From: Paenibacillus vietnamensis
GTDB lineage: Bacteria > Bacillota > Bacilli > Paenibacillales > Paenibacillaceae
Direction: 5' to 3'
Assembly: GCF_020169515.1 (NCBI RefSeq)
Contig: NZ_JAHMHW010000004.1
Coordinates: 310,001 to 374,000 of the forward strand
Length of the DNA: 64,000 bases
A program made the translations under genes and the position numbers. The notes beneath the pieces are model-generated. The model ran no database searches, was not told where the DNA came from, and saw only the letters and a list, made by a program, of their open reading frames with translations. Positions 41,124-51,643 of this stretch are shown piece after piece. Numbering within the stretch: position 1 is the first letter of the stretch; every line of letters starts with the position of its first letter.

Positions 41124-44100
41124 TTATTTGCCGCCTGCGCGGGCCAGCTCACGTTTGTTGGCTTCGAAGGCTGCCAAAAGCGCGTTCTCGCCTTTAAGAC
41201 CGGTGTCCTCCGCCTTGCGGATTTGCTCCAGCATCCGTTTGTAGTCCTTCGGAATGACCTTCACAAATTTCGCAACCGTTGCGTCCCAGTCATTCAAGAT
41301 GCCGGAACCTACGGTGCTGTCCGTATAACGCACATGGGCTTCAATCATACCTTTCAGCTCGGCGATATCCTCAGCGTCCTCAAGGCGCTCCAGAAGCACC
41401 ATTTCCAGGTTGCAGTGGTTATAGAAGTCGCCCTTCTCATCCAGGACATACGCTACGCCGCCGGACATACCTGCCGCAAAGTTGCGTCCCGTGCCGCCGA
41501 TAATAACGACGCGTCCGCCTGTCATATATTCGCAGCCGTGATCGCCTACGCCTTCGACGACAACGTTAACGCCGCTGTTACGAACGGCGAAGCGTTCGCC
41601 GGCAACGCCGCGGATGTATGCCTGACCGCTCGTAGCGCCGTACAATGCCGTGTTGCCAATAATGACGTTCTCTTCCGCCTTGAATGTCGCCTTCGGTGAA
41701 GGAGCGACGATGAGCTTGCCGCCCGACAAACCTTTGCCGACGTAGTCGTTGGAGTCGCCCTCGATGGAAAGCGTAATTCCTTTCGGTACGAAGGCGCCGA
41801 AGCTTTGTCCGGCCGTCCCGACGAAGTGGAACTGGATCGTATCCTCAGGCAGACCCGCCGCGCCGTAGCGGCGTGTAACCTCGCTGCCGAGAATCGTTCC
41901 GACAACCCGGTTCGTGTTCAGAATCGGGAATGTGCCGCGTACGCGCTCGCCGTTCTCCAATGCAGGCTGTGCCGCCGGCACCAGCTCCTGCATGTCAAGC
42001 GACAGCTCAAGGCCGTGGTTCTGCTCCTGAATGTTGTAACGAACGGCATCCTGCGGAAGCTCCGCTTCGTACAAAAGACCGGAGAGGTCGATGCCTTTCG
42101 CTTTGTAATGCTCCTGCAGCTGCTTCGTCTCAAGCAGATCTACGCGGCCGACCATTTCCTGAATGGTGCGGAAGCCAAGCTCCGCCATAATCTCGCGAAG
42201 CTCCTCGGCGATGAAGCGGAGGTAGTTCACGACATGGCTCGGATCGCCCATGAACTTCTTGCGAAGCTCAGGGTTCTGCGTAGCTACGCCGACCGGACAG
42301 GTGTCAAGCTGGCATACGCGCATCATGACACAGCCGAGTACGATAAGCGGCGCCGTCGAGAAGCCGTATTCTTCGGCTCCCAGGAGGATCGCGATCGCAA
42401 CGTCGCGGCCGTTCATCATCTTTCCGTCCGTTTCCAGTACGACACGGTCACGCAAGTTGTTGAGCATAAGCGTTTGGTGCGTTTCCGCAAGGCCAAGCTC
42501 CCATGGAAGACCGGCGTGGCGGATCGATCCCATCGGGGATGCGCCTGTGCCGCCGTCATAGCCGCTGACCATGATAACGTCGGCGCGGCCTTTGGCAACG
42601 CCTGTCGCGATCGTGCCGACACCGACGCCGGATACGAGCTTAACGTTGATGCGTGCGCGCGGGTTCGCGTTCTTCAAATCGTGAACAAGCTCAGCCAGAT
42701 CCTCGATCGAATAAATATCGTGATGCGGAGGCGGCGAGATCAAGCCTACGCCCGGCGTAGAGCCCCGAACCTCTGCTACCCACGGATATACTTTCAGGCC
42801 AGGCAGCTGACCGCCTTCGCCAGGCTTAGCGCCTTGAGCCATCTTAATTTGAATTTCGTCGGCGTTAACAAGGTAGTTGCTCGTAACGCCGAAGCGTCCG
42901 GATGCAACCTGCTTGATTGCGCTGCGTCTCGAATCGCCGTTCGCGTCCGGAATGAAGCGCGCCGGATCTTCGCCGCCTTCGCCCGTGTTGGACTTGCCGC
43001 CGAGGCGGTTCATCGCGATCGCAAGGCTTTCATGCGCTTCCTTGCTGATCGATCCGAACGACATGGCGCCGGTTTTGAACCGTTTGACGATCGACTCCAC
43101 CGATTCCACCTCTTCAAGAGGGACCGATCCGCGACCTTTCTTGAACTGCAGCAGCGATCGAAGCGTCAAATGCTTCTTGTCCTCGCCTTGGACGAGCGTC
43201 GAAAACTTCTTGTACAGCTTGTAATCGTTAGCTCTCGAAGCCATTTGCAGCGTATGAATCGTCTGCGGCGTGAACAGATGGTCTTCGCCGTCTTTCCGCC
43301 ATTGATATTCGCCGCCGGAGTCAAGCTCCTTCTCGCCGCCCTCTTGCTCGGCGTAAGCGCGGTTATGATGCTTCAGCGTCTCTTCCGCGATAACATCGAG
43401 GCCGATGCCGCCGATCCGTGAAGGCGTCCAAGTGAAGTACTCGTTGATGACGTCCTCTTTCAAGCCGAGCGCTTCGAAAATTTGCGCGCCGCGGTACGAC
43501 TGGATCGTGGAGATGCCCATTTTGGACAAAATTTTGATAACGCCTTTGGTAGCGCCTTTGATAAAGTTCTTGACCGCTTTGTCATGCGATACGCCGCGGA
43601 GCATGCCTTGGCGGATCATGTCGTCCAGCGATTCGAACGCCAGGTACGGATTCACTGCGCTCACGCCGTAGCCGAGCAGCAGCGCAAAGTGATGCACCTC
43701 GCGCGGCTCGCCGGATTCAAGCAGCAAAGCAACCTTAGTCCGCGTGCCCTGGCGGATCAGATGGTGATGCAAAGCCGATACGGCAAGCAATGCCGGGATG
43801 GCTGCATTGTCCTTGTCGATGCCGCGGTCGGACAGAATAAGCAGGTTATGCCCTTTGTCGATGACGCGGTCGGCCGCTTCGCACATTTGCTTCAGCGCTG
43901 CGCGAAGTCCCGCTTCCCCTTCGTTCGCAGGGAAGAAGATCGGAAGCGTGATCGAGCGGAAGCCCGGACGGCGCACGTGGCGCAGCTTGGCGAACTGCTC
44001 GTTGGACAAAATCGGCGTTTCCAATTTGATATGGCGGCAGCTTTCAGGCTCCGGATTGAGAAGATTGCGCTCCGGACCGATCGTCGTTCCGGTTGCCGTA

Positions 44101-45728
44101 ATAATCTCTTCACGAATCGCATCGATCGGCGGATTCGTGACTTGAGCGAACAATTGCTTGAAGTAGTTGTACAGGCGCTGAGGGCGCTCCGACAATACGG
44201 CGAGCGGGGCGTCGTAGCCCATCGAGCCGATCGGCTCTGCGCCGCTGCCGGCCATTGGCTCAAGCACCTTACGGATATCTTCGAACGTGTAGCCGAACGC
44301 CTGCTGTCTCTTCTGAACGGTCGCGTGATCCGGTTCAGGCAGCTCAGGCGCCTCGGGAAGCTCCTCGAGATCGACGAGGTGCTCGTTAAGCCACTCGCGG
44401 TAAGGGTGCTCCGTCTCGATTTCACGTTTCACTTCTTCGTCGGAAATGATGCGGCCTTTCTCCGTGTCGACGAGCAGCATGCGACCCGGACGCAGACGGT
44501 CCTTGTACAAAATATCCTCCGGCGGAAGCACGACGGTGCCAGCCTCGGAACCGAGGATAATATGATCGTCCTTCGTCACGTAGTAACGGGCAGGGCGCAG
44601 GCCGTTGCGGTCAAGTACCGCACCGATCTTCACACCGTCCGTAAAGCCGAGTGCGGCAGGTCCGTCCCAAGGCTCCATCAGCGTGCTGTGATACTCGTAG
44701 AACGCCTTGCGCTCGTCGCTCATGCTCTCGTGATTGGACCAAGGCTCCGGAACCATCATCATCGCCGCATGCGCCATCGAGCGGCCGGACAGGAACAGGA
44801 ACTCCAGCGTGTTGTCGAACATCGCCGTATCGGAGCCGTCCGGATTGATGATCGGCTTGATTTTCTCAAGGTCTTCGCCGAACAGCTCGGTCGCGAAAAG
44901 CGTCTGACGGGCGTGCATCCAGTTCACGTTGCCGCGCAGCGTGTTGATCTCGCCGTTGTGGATCATGTAGTGGAACGGATGCGCGCGCTCCCAGCTCGGG
45001 AACGTGTTCGTGCTGAAACGCGAGTGGACAAGCGCCATCGCGGATACGACCGACTCGTCGTTAAGCTCGATATAGAACGAACGAACTTGCTCGGTTGTAA
45101 GCATGCCTTTGTAAACGATCTTTCTCGAGGAAAGGCTCGAGAAATAAAACATATTGCCGCCTTCCTTGCCGGAATAGCGGATCGCAAGCTCCGCGCGCTT
45201 GCGGATGACGTACAGCTTGCGTTCGAACGCCATGTTGTCCTTCAGGTCTTCGTTCTGAGCGATGAACAGCTGACGGACGTAAGGCTTCACTTTAAGCGCA
45301 GATTCGCCGAGCTTCTCGTCGTTCGTCGGAACCGTGCGCCAGCCGATAACCGTCTGGTTCTCTTCCTTCACGATCGACTCCACTTCACGCTCGATTGCGC
45401 TGCGGGCTTCCGCATCGTGCGGCATAAAAATCATACCGACGGCGTAATGTCCCTGCTGAGGAAGCTCAATATCCTGTTTCTTAAGTTCGGCGGCAAAAAA
45501 CTCGTGCGGAATTTGAAGCAAAATACCTGCTCCGTCCCCCGTATTCGGTTCGCTGCCTTGACCGCCCCGGTGCTCCATATTCTCGAGGAGCATGAGCGCT
45601 TGTTGGATGACTTTATGCGATTTGATTCCCTTGATGTTGGCCACAAAGCCCATACCGCAGGCGTCTTTCTCAAATTGCGGATCGTATAGCCCCTGCTTCG
45701 GCGGCAATCCCAAAATATGTTCTTTCAT
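41124..45728 (-). CDS. gltB: Glutamate synthase large (alpha) subunit
   Basis: ATG 45728 gives 1534 residues, the normal size. The short propeptide ends at DACGMGF, whose Cys becomes the N-terminal nucleophile of the glutaminase domain. The FMN domain and [3Fe-4S] site ([21 protein letters not shown]) and the C-terminal beta-helix ([21 protein letters not shown]) follow. It moves the amide of glutamine onto 2-oxoglutarate, giving two glutamates. gltD is not adjacent, so the small subunit must be encoded elsewhere. Confidence 0.98.
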   Translation of the reverse strand: MKEHILGLPPKQGLYDPQFEKDACGMGFVANIKGIKSHKVIQQALMLLENMEHRGGQGSEPNTGDGAGILLQIPHEFFAAELKKQDIELPQQGHYAVGMIFMPHDAEARSAIEREVESIVKEENQTVIGWRTVPTNDEKLGESALKVKPYVRQLFIAQNEDLKDNMAFERKLYVIRKRAELAIRYSGKEGGNMFYFSSLSSRKIVYKGMLTTEQVRSFYIELNDESVVSAMALVHSRFSTNTFPSWERAHPFHYMIHNGEINTLRGNVNWMHARQTLFATELFGEDLEKIKPIINPDGSDTAMFDNTLEFLFLSGRSMAHAAMMMVPEPWSNHESMSDERKAFYEYHSTLMEPWDGPAALGFTDGVKIGAVLDRNGLRPARYYVTKDDHIILGSEAGTVVLPPEDILYKDRLRPGRMLLVDTEKGRIISDEEVKREIETEHPYREWLNEHLVDLEELPEAPELPEPDHATVQKRQQAFGYTFEDIRKVLEPMAGSGAEPIGSMGYDAPLAVLSERPQRLYNYFKQLFAQVTNPPIDAIREEIITATGTTIGPERNLLNPEPESCRHIKLETPILSNEQFAKLRHVRRPGFRSITLPIFFPANEGEAGLRAALKQMCEAADRVIDKGHNLLILSDRGIDKDNAAIPALLAVSALHHHLIRQGTRTKVALLLESGEPREVHHFALLLGYGVSAVNPYLAFESLDDMIRQGMLRGVSHDKAVKNFIKGATKGVIKILSKMGISTIQSYRGAQIFEALGLKEDVINEYFTWTPSRIGGIGLDVIAEETLKHHNRAYAEQEGGEKELDSGGEYQWRKDGEDHLFTPQTIHTLQMASRANDYKLYKKFSTLVQGEDKKHLTLRSLLQFKKGRGSVPLEEVESVESIVKRFKTGAMSFGSISKEAHESLAIAMNRLGGKSNTGEGGEDPARFIPDANGDSRRSAIKQVASGRFGVTSNYLVNADEIQIKMAQGAKPGEGGQLPGLKVYPWVAEVRGSTPGVGLISPPPHHDIYSIEDLAELVHDLKNANPRARINVKLVSGVGVGTIATGVAKGRADVIMVSGYDGGTGASPMGSIRHAGLPWELGLAETHQTLMLNNLRDRVVLETDGKMMNGRDVAIAILLGAEEYGFSTAPLIVLGCVMMRVCQLDTCPVGVATQNPELRKKFMGDPSHVVNYLRFIAEELREIMAELGFRTIQEMVGRVDLLETKQLQEHYKAKGIDLSGLLYEAELPQDAVRYNIQEQNHGLELSLDMQELVPAAQPALENGERVRGTFPILNTNRVVGTILGSEVTRRYGAAGLPEDTIQFHFVGTAGQSFGAFVPKGITLSIEGDSNDYVGKGLSGGKLIVAPSPKATFKAEENVIIGNTALYGATSGQAYIRGVAGERFAVRNSGVNVVVEGVGDHGCEYMTGGRVVIIGGTGRNFAAGMSGGVAYVLDEKGDFYNHCNLEMVLLERLEDAEDIAELKGMIEAHVRYTDSTVGSGILNDWDATVAKFVKVIPKDYKRMLEQIRKAEDTGLKGENALLAAFEANKRELARAGGK

Positions 45729-45881
45729 TGTGTGCAACCTTTCTATGAGAAGATTTTTGGGCAAGCGTGAACGGATTGTAGATAAGCACCGATGAATGCG
45801 CGTTACGCTTCATGATTGGCTTGTTTCATCATAGAATGATAGTAAGCTGGGCGCATCGGCCTGCCCTTGCCATTCTTAAAG

Positions 45882-45920
45882 CGGAACGTGCGCCGTCCGG
45901 ATCCGGAAGCGCCCGTTCCG
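45882..45920. repeat. Large inverted repeat upstream of gltB
   Basis: CGGAACG (45882) pairs with CGTTCCG (45914), with inner GCGC/GCGC and CCGG/CCGG. The run of T is on the wrong side for a gltB-direction terminator. It could be an operator or structured leader. Otherwise the 45729-46190 gap shows only AT-rich DNA. Confidence 0.5.
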
Positions 45921-46190
45921 AAAAACCATACCGGGCCTATACCGCGACAATGCGATTATTATATTATTTTAACATCAGGCCAAAACGGAATCAATTTAAT
46001 ATTTTTGATAATTGTTTGTACTTTTTGACTAAAAAACGTCTGTCCGGCACGCTGGCCTGTCTCTTCCGTTCGGTTTGCGAACGATAAAAAACAAAAGCGC
46101 CGATATTATTCGTCTAATCGTTACCTAAAGCTGGATTGTGTATTAAAATGAAATTTATATCATCTACTATATTAGCAAAAGGATGTGTTC

Positions 46191-47513
46191 GTGTTGTATA
46201 GCAAGTTAAGGAAAGTTTCTTTCCGGGCGTTTGCCGCTCCGCTCCTGGCCGCGGCGCTGGCCTTCTCGGGCACGGGCGCAGCTTCTCCCGCAGCGGCTGC
46301 CGGCGCGGCCGACGACGGCGTTTATCAAATCGTCGCGGTCGGCGACTCGCTGACAGCCGGCTACCAGCTGGGCTTCACCGAGCAATCCGTTCCGTACGGC
46401 TACGTGGAGCGCGTCTACGAGCAGGCGCTGTTCCACGGGCTGCGGGCGGAATACGTGAATTACGGCGTGCTCGGGCTTAAATCGCCGGGGCTTACCCGCT
46501 GGATCGAGGCGGTGTCTCAGAAGAAAAGCATCACGGCCGAAGAGGTTCAAACGGGCTTGGCCGACCCGAGAGCGGAGCGCATCTTTGCAGATACTCCGAA
46601 GCTCAGCACAGCTCTGACAAAAGCGGACCTCATTGTGATGACTATCGGCGGCAACGATTTGAAGACGGTGATTACCGCGCTTAGCAGCGAGAAGGCAGCA
46701 ACCGAAGCGGAGCTTGCGGCCGCCGCAGCCCTGCTTGAAACCTCGCTGTCCGAATACGAGAAGGAGCTCGAAGCGGCTCTCAAGCTGCTCGCACAGCTGC
46801 AGCCCGGTGCCGAAATCGTCGTGGCCGACCAATATTTGCCGGTTCCTTCGCCTCTTATCATTAAGGACTCGCCGGTCGAGCTTTATCCGGAAACGAACCG
46901 CCAATTTCTGATCAGCGCCCAGAAGCAGCTGCAAAGCCGTCTCGGCTCGCTCATTGCCCGTCTAGTACAGGACGGAATCGACGTGAAGGCGGCCAATGTC
47001 GCCAAACCGTTCACCGGGAATGAACTGGCCTATACCTCCGTAGCCAGAGGGGATATTCATCCCAATGCTTTAGGTTATGCCGCTATGGGCAAAGCGTTCT
47101 CCGAAACGATATGGAACGAATACCTGGCGGTAAAGCCGCGGGACAAGAACGTACCGATCTCCGTGGTCGTGAACGGCAAAGAGCTTGTCAGCAGCTATAA
47201 GCCCGTGCTCATCCAGAACAGAACGTTCGTGCCGCTCCGCGAAATAACGGAAGCGCTGGGCGCAACGGTCAAATGGAATTCGAAAACGCAGACCGCGACC
47301 ATCGAGCAGGAAGGCCGCACCGTCGCGATTACGATCGGAGCGACCACCTTCACCGTCAACGGTGTAAAGACGAAGCTGAACGCCCAGCCCGCCTTTCTTC
47401 ACAAGGTCGGCAAGGAAAGCAAAACCTATCTCCCGCTTGCCGCTTTATCGGAAGGTCTTGCGTTCCAGGTCGTCTACCGCGATACGCTGAAAACCGCCTT
47501 CATTAATAAATAA
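46191..47513 (+). CDS. Secreted SGNH/GDSL hydrolase with copper-amine-oxidase-like stalk
   Basis: GTG 46191 follows AAAGGATG, giving 440 residues with a signal peptide (APLLAAALAFSGTGAASPAAAA). The GDSL Ser is in VAVGDSLTAGY; block III is TIGGNDLK and the catalytic Asp/His is GDIHPN near residue 285. The last ~110 residues form the copper-amine-oxidase-like domain (VVVNGKELV...FVPLREITEALGATVKW) common in Paenibacillus surface proteins. It likely deacylates a cell-wall or sugar ester outside the cell. Starts at 46185 and 46194 are also possible. Confidence 0.88.
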   Translation: MLYSKLRKVSFRAFAAPLLAAALAFSGTGAASPAAAAGAADDGVYQIVAVGDSLTAGYQLGFTEQSVPYGYVERVYEQALFHGLRAEYVNYGVLGLKSPGLTRWIEAVSQKKSITAEEVQTGLADPRAERIFADTPKLSTALTKADLIVMTIGGNDLKTVITALSSEKAATEAELAAAAALLETSLSEYEKELEAALKLLAQLQPGAEIVVADQYLPVPSPLIIKDSPVELYPETNRQFLISAQKQLQSRLGSLIARLVQDGIDVKAANVAKPFTGNELAYTSVARGDIHPNALGYAAMGKAFSETIWNEYLAVKPRDKNVPISVVVNGKELVSSYKPVLIQNRTFVPLREITEALGATVKWNSKTQTATIEQEGRTVAITIGATTFTVNGVKTKLNAQPAFLHKVGKESKTYLPLAALSEGLAFQVVYRDTLKTAFINK

Positions 47514-47520
47514 TAAACTT

Positions 47521-47913
47521 TTATTTATATTCCTTTTGAAGCTGCAGCATCTGCTCCAGCCCTTTGGCCGCCCAGCGCTGCAGCCGGTCGAGCGCGGCTA
47601 TCTCCGCCGCAGCCGCGGCACGCAGCGATTCGACGTAGTCCGGTACGCTACCTTCGTACCGGACGATGTCGCGGAGCGGCACCGTCGTTTTCTCCGTATA
47701 GCTCAGCGCCCGCCGTTCATGGAACATCGGAACGTCCGGGTTGTATGGATTATGCAGATCCCCCTGCTCGGGATGCTTCATTACCGCCAGCACCTTTACG
47801 AGTGCCCTGGGCCCGCCGAGCTCCATAACCTCGCCTATATATTGTCCGGACCGAACCTCCGCTTTTACCAAATCTCCAACCTGTATTTGAGAAAAATCAT
47901 TTCTTTGATCCAC
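47521..47913 (-). CDS. kapB: Kinase-associated protein B (sporulation phosphorelay)
   Basis: GTG 47913 has GAGG 9 bases upstream and gives 130 residues. The protein reads VGDLVKAEVRSGQYIGEVMEL, then ALVKVLAVMKHPEQGDLHNPYNPDVPMFHERRALSYTEKTTVP, the KapB family core. In Bacillus subtilis KapB promotes phosphate flow in sporulation initiation through KinB. It has no lipobox here. The gene is convergent with the SGNH hydrolase gene, whose stop is 8 bases away, with no obvious terminator between them. Confidence 0.85.
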   Translation of the reverse strand: MDQRNDFSQIQVGDLVKAEVRSGQYIGEVMELGGPRALVKVLAVMKHPEQGDLHNPYNPDVPMFHERRALSYTEKTTVPLRDIVRYEGSVPDYVESLRAAAAAEIAALDRLQRWAAKGLEQMLQLQKEYK

Positions 47914-48118
47914 TATTATCATCCTCACTTTTTTATATGGACATGCGGTTGTAAAATATATGTAAATATAGTTGACCGCAGGAATTCATATACTGTAAAT
48001 GTGCTCATCCGCACTTAAGGATAATTTATCCTCTCCTTTCATGGCAACCCTTGCGGATAAAACTTGTGTTACTGGCACTTGCATCGTAATATGGAATTAG
48101 AAAAGTAGGTGGAAATGA

Positions 48119-49234
48119 ATGCGTAAGAAAAGAGTGCTTCTGCTCTCTGAAGGCTTCGGCTCCGGCCATACCCAAGCCGCTTATGCGCTCGCTGTCGGAT
48201 TAAAGCAGCTGTGCCCGGATATCCAGAGCCGCGTCATCGAGCTTGGAAAGTTCCTGAACCCGGTGCTGGGACCCTGGATCATATCCGCTTACCGCAAAAC
48301 CGTCAGCAAACAGCCTAAGATGGTAGGGCTCATGTATCGAAGCAATTACAAAAAATCGTTTAACCGGATTACGCAGCTCGCTCTTCATCGTATGTTTTAT
48401 ACCCAAACTTCCCAAGTAATATCCCAGCTGAAGCCGGAATTAATCGTTTGTACGCACCCCGTACCGAGCGCCGTCGTCGCCAGGCTGAAGCGTCTCGGGC
48501 TCGACATGCCGCTCTACACGCTTATTACGGATTACGACGCGCATGGCTCATGGGTCAACAAAGAGGTGAACAAATATTTAGTCTCTTCCGCGCTCGTGAA
48601 GGAAAGGCTTGTGGAGAAAGGCGTTGAGCCCGGCCGCGTCGAAGTAACGGGCATACCCGTCCACCCGAATTTCTGGCATACAAACGATAAGGAAGAGGTT
48701 CTGCGGCAGTTCGGGCTCAAGCCGATGCCGACCGTTCTTATTATGGGCGGGGGCTGGGGGATCATGTACGAGGACAACGCACTCGAGTATATGACAAAAT
48801 GGCGGGAAACGACTCAGCTGATTTATTGCGTAGGCTCTAACGAGAAGATGAAGGAGAAGATGCTGGCCGATCCGATGTTTCAGCATCCGAACATCCACAT
48901 TCTTGGCTTCACCCGCGAGGTGAACAAGCTTATGGACGTATCCGATTTGCTGGTCACGAAGCCGGGGGGCATGACGTGCACCGAAGGAATGAGCAAGGGG
49001 ATCCCGATGCTGTTCTACGAACCGATCCCCGGACAAGAAGAAGAGAATTGCGAATACTTCATCAAGAACGGATTCGGTGAAATGCTGGATTCGAACGATA
49101 CCGTCGACAGATGGTTTTCGCTCATCCACGACGCCTACGCATCCGGGCAATTCAGGAACAGCCTGCTAACCAAGAGAAATCAACAATACGACCCGATGAG
49201 CTGTCCGAAAGCCGTTCTGCGTCTCATGCAGTAA
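48119..49234 (+). CDS. UgtP/MGDG-synthase-like glycosyltransferase
   Basis: This 371-residue GT-B protein starts VLLLSEGFGSGHTQAAYALAVGL, the MGDG-synthase N-terminal domain, and ends with a GT28 donor domain (GGGWGIMYED, TKPGGMTCTEGMSKGIPMLFYEPIPGQEEEN). The family makes glucosyl-diacylglycerol for membranes and lipoteichoic acid anchors. It lies alone, with the ACT-malic enzyme 88 bases downstream. AGGTGG lies 8 bases before ATG. Confidence 0.9.
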   Translation: MRKKRVLLLSEGFGSGHTQAAYALAVGLKQLCPDIQSRVIELGKFLNPVLGPWIISAYRKTVSKQPKMVGLMYRSNYKKSFNRITQLALHRMFYTQTSQVISQLKPELIVCTHPVPSAVVARLKRLGLDMPLYTLITDYDAHGSWVNKEVNKYLVSSALVKERLVEKGVEPGRVEVTGIPVHPNFWHTNDKEEVLRQFGLKPMPTVLIMGGGWGIMYEDNALEYMTKWRETTQLIYCVGSNEKMKEKMLADPMFQHPNIHILGFTREVNKLMDVSDLLVTKPGGMTCTEGMSKGIPMLFYEPIPGQEEENCEYFIKNGFGEMLDSNDTVDRWFSLIHDAYASGQFRNSLLTKRNQQYDPMSCPKAVLRLMQ

Positions 49235-49322
49235 CGGCTTTCTATTCTCACCGCTTCCGTACGAAGCATAATTTGTATCCCCATTTCCACATAGTATATA
49301 TGATGAAGGGAGCTGTACGAAC

Positions 49323-50738
49323 ATGAGTACACAATTGGCGGACGGCAAAACGATCATTTTGAGGCTGGAAATCGATACGGATCTTGCGAGATTCGGACAA
49401 GCGGCAACGGCAATCGAACAGGCGCGGGGCGATATTATCGCCATAGACGTCATACATACGGACAAGAACAAAAATATTAGAGATTTAACCGTCAAAATTA
49501 CGGAGCAGGGCGCCTCCGACCGGCTGACCAATGCGCTTCGGTCGCTGCCCGGCATTCGACTGATCAACATTTCCGACAGAACCTTCCTGCTGCACCTGGG
49601 CGGAAAAATTACGATTCAGCCGAAAACGCCGATCCAGAACCGCGACGACCTTTCGCGCGTCTATACGCCCGAGGTGGCCAGGGTGTGCCAGGCCATTCAC
49701 GAGGAACCGTCCAAGGCTCATACGCTGACGATCAAGAGAAACACGGTTGCCGTCGTATCCGACGGCAGCGCGGTGCTCGGACTCGGCAATATCGGCCCGT
49801 ATGCCGCCATGCCGGTTATGGAGGGCAAAGCGATGCTGTTCAAGCAATTCGCCGACGTCGACGCGTTCCCGCTATGCCTCGATACACAGGATACCGAGGA
49901 GATCATCGCAGCCGTAAAAAATCTTGCTCCGGCTTTCGGCGGGATAAACCTTGAGGACATTTCAGCGCCGCGCTGCTTCGAAATCGAGCAGAGACTCAGG
50001 GAGGAGCTGGACATCCCCGTCTTCCACGACGACCAGCACGGAACGGCTGTCGTGCTGTACGCCGGCCTGCTCAACGCGCTGAAGCTGACGGGCCGCAGCC
50101 TTCAGGAGGCACGCATCGTGGTGTGCGGCATCGGAGCGGCCGGCACCGCCTGCACGAAGATGCTGCTTGCCGGCGGAGCTGTGCACATCGTTGGCGTAGA
50201 CCGCGAGGGAATCTTGACCGCGGACAAATCGTACGGCAATCCGATGTGGCAATGGTACGCCGACCACACGAACCCGGACCGTATTAGCGGCGGACTGACG
50301 GAAGCGCTGGAAGGGGCCGACGTATTTATCGGCGTCTCCGCCGGCGGCATTCTGTCGAGGGCCCATATCGAGTCGATGGCGAAGGATCCGATCGTGTTCG
50401 CCATGGCCAATCCGGAGCCGGAGATCAGGCCGGAACTTGCGGAAGACATCGTTGCCGTCTTCGCTACCGGCAGGTCGGATTACCCGAACCAGATCAACAA
50501 CGTGTTGTGCTTCCCCGGAATATTCCGCGGTGCGCTCGATAGCCGCGCGACTACGATCAACGAGGAGATGAAGCTGGCGGCAGCCGAAGCCATCGCTTCG
50601 GTAATCAGCGACGACGAGCTGAACCGGATGTATATCATTCCGAGCGTCTTCAACAGCCGTGTCGTCGAGGAGGTCCGCCGCAGGGTGATCCAAGCCGCCC
50701 AGCGGAGCGGAGTGTCGCGCCGTCAGATCAGGGACTAG
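49323..50738 (+). CDS. NAD-dependent malic enzyme with N-terminal ACT domain
   Basis: This 471-residue protein has an N-terminal ACT domain (IILRLEIDTDLARFGQAATAIEQARGDIIAIDVIH), then the malic enzyme core: VYTPEVARVCQ, VVSDGSAVLGLGNIGP, PVFHDDQHGTAVV and the dinucleotide loop GIGAAGTACT. It decarboxylates malate to pyruvate. The ACT domain may bind an amino acid or other allosteric ligand. The two-domain form is typical of many Gram-positive enzymes. AAGGGAG is upstream of ATG. Confidence 0.94.
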   Translation: MSTQLADGKTIILRLEIDTDLARFGQAATAIEQARGDIIAIDVIHTDKNKNIRDLTVKITEQGASDRLTNALRSLPGIRLINISDRTFLLHLGGKITIQPKTPIQNRDDLSRVYTPEVARVCQAIHEEPSKAHTLTIKRNTVAVVSDGSAVLGLGNIGPYAAMPVMEGKAMLFKQFADVDAFPLCLDTQDTEEIIAAVKNLAPAFGGINLEDISAPRCFEIEQRLREELDIPVFHDDQHGTAVVLYAGLLNALKLTGRSLQEARIVVCGIGAAGTACTKMLLAGGAVHIVGVDREGILTADKSYGNPMWQWYADHTNPDRISGGLTEALEGADVFIGVSAGGILSRAHIESMAKDPIVFAMANPEPEIRPELAEDIVAVFATGRSDYPNQINNVLCFPGIFRGALDSRATTINEEMKLAAAEAIASVISDDELNRMYIIPSVFNSRVVEEVRRRVIQAAQRSGVSRRQIRD

Positions 50739-50755
50739 AAGCGCAAGTCTTCAAT

Positions 50756-50818
50756 GAAATCACATTTTCGAATTCGGAAGCTCAAACTCCGGGTTCGAAA
50801 GCTGTGATTTCTTTTTTT
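50756..50818 (+). terminator. Terminator of the malic enzyme gene
   Basis: GAAATCACA (50756) pairs with TGTGATTTC, and TTTCGAA with TTCGAAA, followed by CTTTTTTT. Confidence 0.9.
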
Positions 50819-50910
50819 GTATACGTAAAAGACATGACACCTATCATCTTTTTAACCGTATTAAATATGATATAATAAGAATGGCCAGTCGAAGGAAAAG
50901 GAGCCCTCAA

Positions 50911-51534
50911 ATGTTTCAAGCGGTAGTAGATTTTTTAAAGGACTTCGGTCCTTTGGGATTGTTCATTCACGCTTTCATCGATGCTGTGTTCTTTCCCATC
51001 CCTGCATTCTTTCTTCAAGTGTCGCTCAGCATCCTGAATCCGTCGACCGCTTTATGGCTCGCAACCGTTGGATATATCGCCTGCATGCTCGGCACACCGG
51101 TCGGGTACTACTTAGGGAAAGTAATGGGGAAATCCGTCCTATATAAATTTTTGAAGAAGGAATGGATCGATGCGGCGACCGAGAAATTCCAGAAAAACGG
51201 CGAAGCCGCCATTCTCATCGGTTCCTTTACGCCTATTCCGTTTAAAGTGTTTACGATACTGTCGGGCGTCTTGAATTTTCCGTTGTGGAAATTGATCGGG
51301 TACGCAGCTTTGGGCCGCGGACTTAAATTTTATATCGTCGGCATCCTGTTCTACTTATACGGCCGCGCGGCCGAGAACATGGTGAAGGACGTTTCGCTGT
51401 ACATCTTCATCGGCGCCGTGCCGGTCGCCATCGTCTACCTGCTGCTTCGCAAGAGGCGCCTGAGCAAGAAGGAACGCTCCTCGCGGGAAGCAAAGGTCAA
51501 AGCACAAGAAGATCGGGTTCAAATTAATTCCTAA
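50911..51534 (+). CDS. DedA/VTT-type membrane protein (YqaA-like)
   Basis: ATG 50911 has AAGGAG 7 bases upstream, giving 207 residues. It has VTT-domain features (FIHAFIDAVFFPIPAFFLQVSLSILNP, IGSFTPIPFKVFTILSGVLNFP) and about five membrane helices, with a long basic, cytoplasmic C-terminus rich in Lys and Arg. It probably flips or moves a lipid or solute. It is less DedA-like than the protein at 33537. Confidence 0.85.
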   Translation: MFQAVVDFLKDFGPLGLFIHAFIDAVFFPIPAFFLQVSLSILNPSTALWLATVGYIACMLGTPVGYYLGKVMGKSVLYKFLKKEWIDAATEKFQKNGEAAILIGSFTPIPFKVFTILSGVLNFPLWKLIGYAALGRGLKFYIVGILFYLYGRAAENMVKDVSLYIFIGAVPVAIVYLLLRKRRLSKKERSSREAKVKAQEDRVQINS

Positions 51535-51592
51535 CCAAAAGTAAACGGATGACGCCGTCCTTTCGAGTTTCGGCATACGTTTCTCGACAAAT

Positions 51593-51643
51593 AAAAAAAG
51601 GAGTGTCCCCCGGCCGCTAAGGCTTGTGAGGACACTCCTTTTC
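51593..51643. terminator. Bidirectional terminator
   Basis: AAAAGGAGTGTCC pairs with GGACACTCCTTTT around a 22-base loop, with T-runs on both strands. It separates the convergent DedA-like and NlpC/P60 genes. Confidence 0.93.

Noticed and set aside
43482..45689. 735-residue + strand ORF inside gltB
   Set aside because: It is an antisense shadow: His/Arg/Val-rich composition and no ribosome site, with a perfect gltB on the other strand.
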